Source: Cerasibacillus terrae | GTDB taxonomy: Bacteria; Bacillota; Bacilli; Bacillales; Amphibacillaceae | Length of the DNA stretch: 64,000 bases | Assembly (NCBI RefSeq): GCF_008039555.1 | Contig: NZ_VDUW01000004.1 | Span: forward strand, 218,918-282,917 | Direction: 5' to 3' | Part shown: positions 61,576 to 64,000 of the stretch, in pieces | How the letters are laid out: each line of letters opens with the position of its first letter | Position numbering within the stretch: the stretch's first letter is position 1 | Translations under genes and position numbers: made by a program | The notes under the pieces: generated by a model | What the model saw: only the letters and a program-made list of their open reading frames with translations | Database searches by the model: none | Told to the model about the DNA's origin: nothing

Positions 61576-62121
61576 ATGCAAACATATGAAATAACAATAG
61601 CTGGAATTACGCGTCATTTACCGATAGTAAAAATAAAAGATGAATTACAATTAGCAAGTTTTGTCATATTGGGAGATACGGAGTTGACGACAGTTGCTGC
61701 AAATGAATTGAAACAGCGATTGCCAGAAGTAGATATCCTTGTCACCGCGGAAGCGAAAGGAATTCCTTTGGTGCATGAACTTGCAAAACAAATGAATATG
61801 TCACATTATGTTGTTGCCAGAAAAAGTGTCAAAGCATATATGCAGCAACCTTTCATAAGCCAAGCAACATCCATAGCAAGTCAAACAAAACAACTGCTTT
61901 GCCTGGATGTAAGTGATGTTGCCTTAATAAAAGGAAAACGAGTTGCTTTAGTAGATGATGTCATTAGTAGTGGAGAATCTATCCGAGCATTAGCTGATCT
62001 TGTTGAAAAAGCTGGTGGTGATATAGTAGTAAAGGCATCTATTATCGCTGAAGGAGATGCTAGTGAGCGAGATGATATTATCTTTTTAGAAAAACTACCA
62101 CTTTTTTGTACGTCATCATGA
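61576..62121 (+). CDS. Adenine-type phosphoribosyltransferase
   Basis: 181 residues with the type I PRTase signature VALVDDVISSGESI (PRPP-binding loop) and the APRT-like TAEAKGIPLVHELA and VVARKSVKAYM blocks. It likely salvages a purine base with PRPP, or is a regulatory homologue. Upstream are candidate PurR boxes. GGGGCAGG precedes the ATG. The true apt gene is normally longer-conserved near relA, so this may be a divergent paralogue. Confidence 0.85.
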   Translation: MQTYEITIAGITRHLPIVKIKDELQLASFVILGDTELTTVAANELKQRLPEVDILVTAEAKGIPLVHELAKQMNMSHYVVARKSVKAYMQQPFISQATSIASQTKQLLCLDVSDVALIKGKRVALVDDVISSGESIRALADLVEKAGGDIVVKASIIAEGDASERDDIIFLEKLPLFCTSS

Positions 62122-62136
62122 TAGATATATGTTAAA

Positions 62137-62177
62137 AGATCGCATGTGTAGTCCAAATATCATGCGATCTTTTTTTA
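62137..62177 (+). terminator. Terminator after the phosphoribosyltransferase gene
   Basis: AGATCGCATG (62137-62146) and CATGCGATCT (62161-62170), then TTTTTTT. Confidence 0.92.
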
Positions 62178-62254
62178 TCCTATATGATAGAATTCTTAGA
62201 CTTTCCCAAACTATGATAGGATATCACTAGAAAAAAATTAATCCAGAATTACTA

Positions 62255-62659
62255 TCACTCAATCGGTTTAATCACTAACCCATCGGCTTTCTTCTCAATC
62301 ATCCAATTAGCCGATACCATCTGTCGTAATCTGTTCTCCTCTTCTTCATCCAACACTAATTTTGACAGAACAAATTCATTTTCTTCATAATCCGTACCCT
62401 TTTCTTTCTTAAATTTCATTTCTAATAGATTAATCAATCCATGAATCGTTAGAAACTTAATTTCGTAGCCATCTTTAAGAATTTCTTGTAGCTCATGTTT
62501 AAGCCCATATAACAAAGTGAAATCAAATTTTTCATGGACATGTTGAAATTCTTCTACCTTCCCCTCTTCCACTTTCTCCATTATTTCATCATCAGAAATT
62601 CCTGATTTTCTCAATGTTTCAACGAGATAAGCATCCATTAATGTAACTTTATGTACCAT
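62255..62659 (-). CDS. Conserved acidic protein of unknown function
   Basis: 134 residues from the ATG at 62659 behind GAAGGAGAGTGTGTCTA. It is soluble, Glu/Lys-rich and predicted largely helical, with a tail ANWMIEKKADGLVIKPIE. It is divergent from ung. I do not recognise the family. Confidence 0.7.
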   Translation of the reverse strand: MVHKVTLMDAYLVETLRKSGISDDEIMEKVEEGKVEEFQHVHEKFDFTLLYGLKHELQEILKDGYEIKFLTIHGLINLLEMKFKKEKGTDYEENEFVLSKLVLDEEEENRLRQMVSANWMIEKKADGLVIKPIE

Positions 62660-62773
62660 TAGACACACTCTCCTTCATAATATTATCTTAGCTGACGTAT
62701 CCAAAAGGAACAACTATAATAATCTCGTTATTTCTATTATACTAGTATGTACGCTACAAAAAGGAATGATTAT

Positions 62774-63448
62774 ATGCGAGAACAAATCTTACAAAATGAT
62801 TGGGCACCACTACTTGAAAGGGAATTTTCAAAAGAGTATTACCAACAACTTCGGCAATTTCTAAAAAATGAATACGAAGCGAATACGATTTTCCCACAAA
62901 TGAATGATGTTTTTAATGCGCTTCATTACACTCCTTTTGCTGAAGTGAAGGTTGTTATCTTAGGGCAAGACCCGTATCATGGGCCAAATCAAGCACATGG
63001 ATTAAGCTTTTCCGTCCAATCTGGAGTGAAACAACCTCCATCTTTAGTTAATATTTTTAAGGAGTTGCAAGATGATCTAGGGATTGCACCACCAAATCAC
63101 GGATGTCTGATTGATTGGACGAAACAAGGTGTTCTTTTATTAAACACGGTGCTCACTGTCCGAGCTGGCCAAGCACATTCCCATCGAAATAAAGGATGGG
63201 AACATTTTACAGACAAAGTTATTACTACATTAAATAAGAAAAGCCACCCGGTCGTCTATATTTTATGGGGCAATGCGGCACAAAAGAAGAAAGCCCTTAT
63301 TGACACAACGAAACATTATATCATTAAGGCACCACATCCTAGCCCACTATCTGCTTATCGTGGTTTCTTTGGTAGTAAACCCTTTTCTAAAACAAATGAA
63401 CATTTAAGAAATGAAAGCTTGAAAGAAATTAATTGGGAGATAAAGTAA
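62774..63448 (+). CDS. ung: Uracil-DNA glycosylase
   Basis: 224 residues from the ATG at 62774 behind AAAAAGGAATGATTAT; the ATG at 62747 lies at the probable transcription start (TATTATACT at 62734-62742). The family 1 signature [18 protein letters not shown] holds the catalytic Asp, and [13 protein letters not shown] is the leucine/serine intercalation loop. It removes uracil from DNA at the start of base excision repair. Confidence 0.96.
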   Translation: MREQILQNDWAPLLEREFSKEYYQQLRQFLKNEYEANTIFPQMNDVFNALHYTPFAEVKVVILGQDPYHGPNQAHGLSFSVQSGVKQPPSLVNIFKELQDDLGIAPPNHGCLIDWTKQGVLLLNTVLTVRAGQAHSHRNKGWEHFTDKVITTLNKKSHPVVYILWGNAAQKKKALIDTTKHYIIKAPHPSPLSAYRGFFGSKPFSKTNEHLRNESLKEINWEIK

Positions 63449-63474
63449 AAACGAATCCGAGGAGATTCGTTTTT
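63447..63474 (+). terminator. Terminator of ung
   Basis: AAAAACGAATC and GATTCGTTTTT, 11 bp, overlapping the stop region. Confidence 0.9.
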
Positions 63475-63544
63475 TATGTGACAAAGAAATGATGCATACA
63501 GTAGGAGATGTTATTTTGCTTGGAAGATCCTGAATAGGAGTTAA

Positions 63545-63870
63545 TCGTGCTTAAAAATGTGGATTAGCGGAATTCCGGGCACGAATAGAGGTTAATCGTG
63601 ACCAAAAATCAGAGTAAGCGGCAATCCGGGCACGAATAGTGATTAATCGTGACCAATAATCATGATTAGCGGAATTCCGGGCACGAATAGTGATTAATCG
63701 TGACCGAAAATCATGATTAGCGGAATTCCGGGCACGAATAGAGGTTAATCGTGACCAAAAATCAGAGTAAGCGGCAATCCGGGCACGAATAGTGATTAAT
63801 CGTGACCGATAATCTGGGTTAGCGAAAATCCGGGCACGAATAGTGATTAATCGTGACCCGTAATCTGGGT
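63545..63870. repeat. 51-bp tandem array downstream of ung, about 6 units
   Basis: CCGGGCACGAATAG recurs every 51 bases (from about 63575), with GATTAATCGTGACC at a fixed distance. The array ends at the left end of the next IS element. Confidence 0.95.
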
Positions 63871-63873
63871 TAG

Positions 63874-64000
63874 GATTAAGTCCATATAATTGTGTAAAAA
63901 GGGATAAACAAAAAAGGGCCAAATTAATTCCTATGGTACAATGTTTTCAACGACGATAAACATAGTAGGAGGAATTAATAATGACCCATTTACAGTTTAA
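63874..64000 (+). mobile_element. Left end of a second IS256-family element, cut by the window
   Basis: GATTAAGTCCATATAATTGT is nearly identical to the left end of the element at 14582. It is followed by the same TGTGTAAAAA and a CCTATGGTACAATG promoter-like segment, then a transposase start. Confidence 0.85.
63981..64000 (+). CDS. IS256-family transposase, first codons only
   Basis: ATG behind AGGAGGAATTAATA, the same ribosome binding arrangement as the transposase at 14677. The visible residues MTHLQF parallel MTQINF there. The rest lies outside the window. Confidence 0.75.

Overview
The window looks like a chromosomal piece of a low-GC, spore-forming member of the Bacillaceae. It carries a spore membrane protein of the YtaF type and an alpha/beta small acid-soluble spore protein. 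It also has a DesKR/Des cold-lipid system, a cydABCD operon, a CtaB heme O synthase, strong AGGAGG-type ribosome binding sites and sigma-A promoters. The genus cannot be fixed from the sequence; an Oceanobacillus/Virgibacillus-like organism is a reasonable guess.

Layout. 1-2.6 kb: an ABC exporter (permease cut by the window edge) with a divergent TetR regulator. 2.6-3.4 kb: a nucleotidyltransferase. 3.5-5.6 kb: an Msr-type ABC-F ribosome protection gene behind a roughly 570-base leader. The leader holds a macrolide-sensing peptide very like that of ermD, a likely transcription attenuator, and then a second short peptide with a four-segment erm-style translational attenuator. 5.7-7.7 kb: YkuK-like protein and a YqeB/TetR pair. 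8.0-9.8 kb: a DHA2 drug exporter behind its own leader peptide and terminator. 10.5-13 kb: Fur-controlled feoA-feoB plus a small Cys-rich protein. 13.2-17.2 kb: NERD protein, an IS256-type element that split a 51-bp tandem array, and a DedA protein.

17.2-21.9 kb is the most interesting locus. A minus-strand operon starts with an unlisted 27-residue Trp/Gly-rich, two-Cys peptide. It continues with a C39-peptidase ABC exporter, a membrane-anchored protein, an ABC-2 ATPase and permease, and a membrane-anchored thioredoxin-like protein. This is a candidate disulfide-containing bacteriocin or signalling-peptide system.

22-33 kb: YtaF, a lipoprotein, an AEC transporter, a probable plus-strand structured RNA, a DAACS symporter, PepF, CstA and a threonine/serine dehydratase. 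32.6-36.5 kb: desR, desK and des, interrupted by thirty 20-bp repeats and a small inverted-repeat element. 36.8-44 kb: SASP, two hydrolases, HxlR with a shared operator, methanol-dehydrogenase-like ADH, and small redox genes. 44-47 kb: two acidic paralogues and an OsmC protein. 47.6-53.5 kb: cydABDC. 53.9-63.5 kb: HAD proteins, leucyl aminopeptidase, YitT, CtaB, an SRPBCC protein, a phosphoribosyltransferase and Ung. A second IS256-type element begins at the right edge.

The intergenic DNA is unusually rich in repeats. One is a dispersed, roughly 153-bp structured element (eight full copies, three internally deleted copies, one fragment) whose stems show compensatory changes. Another is a superfamily of 51-bp tandem repeats in four separate arrays that share a fixed-register framework. 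There are also a 20-bp array, a 52-bp array and three copies of a roughly 100-bp GACTCCTGCGGG-type element.
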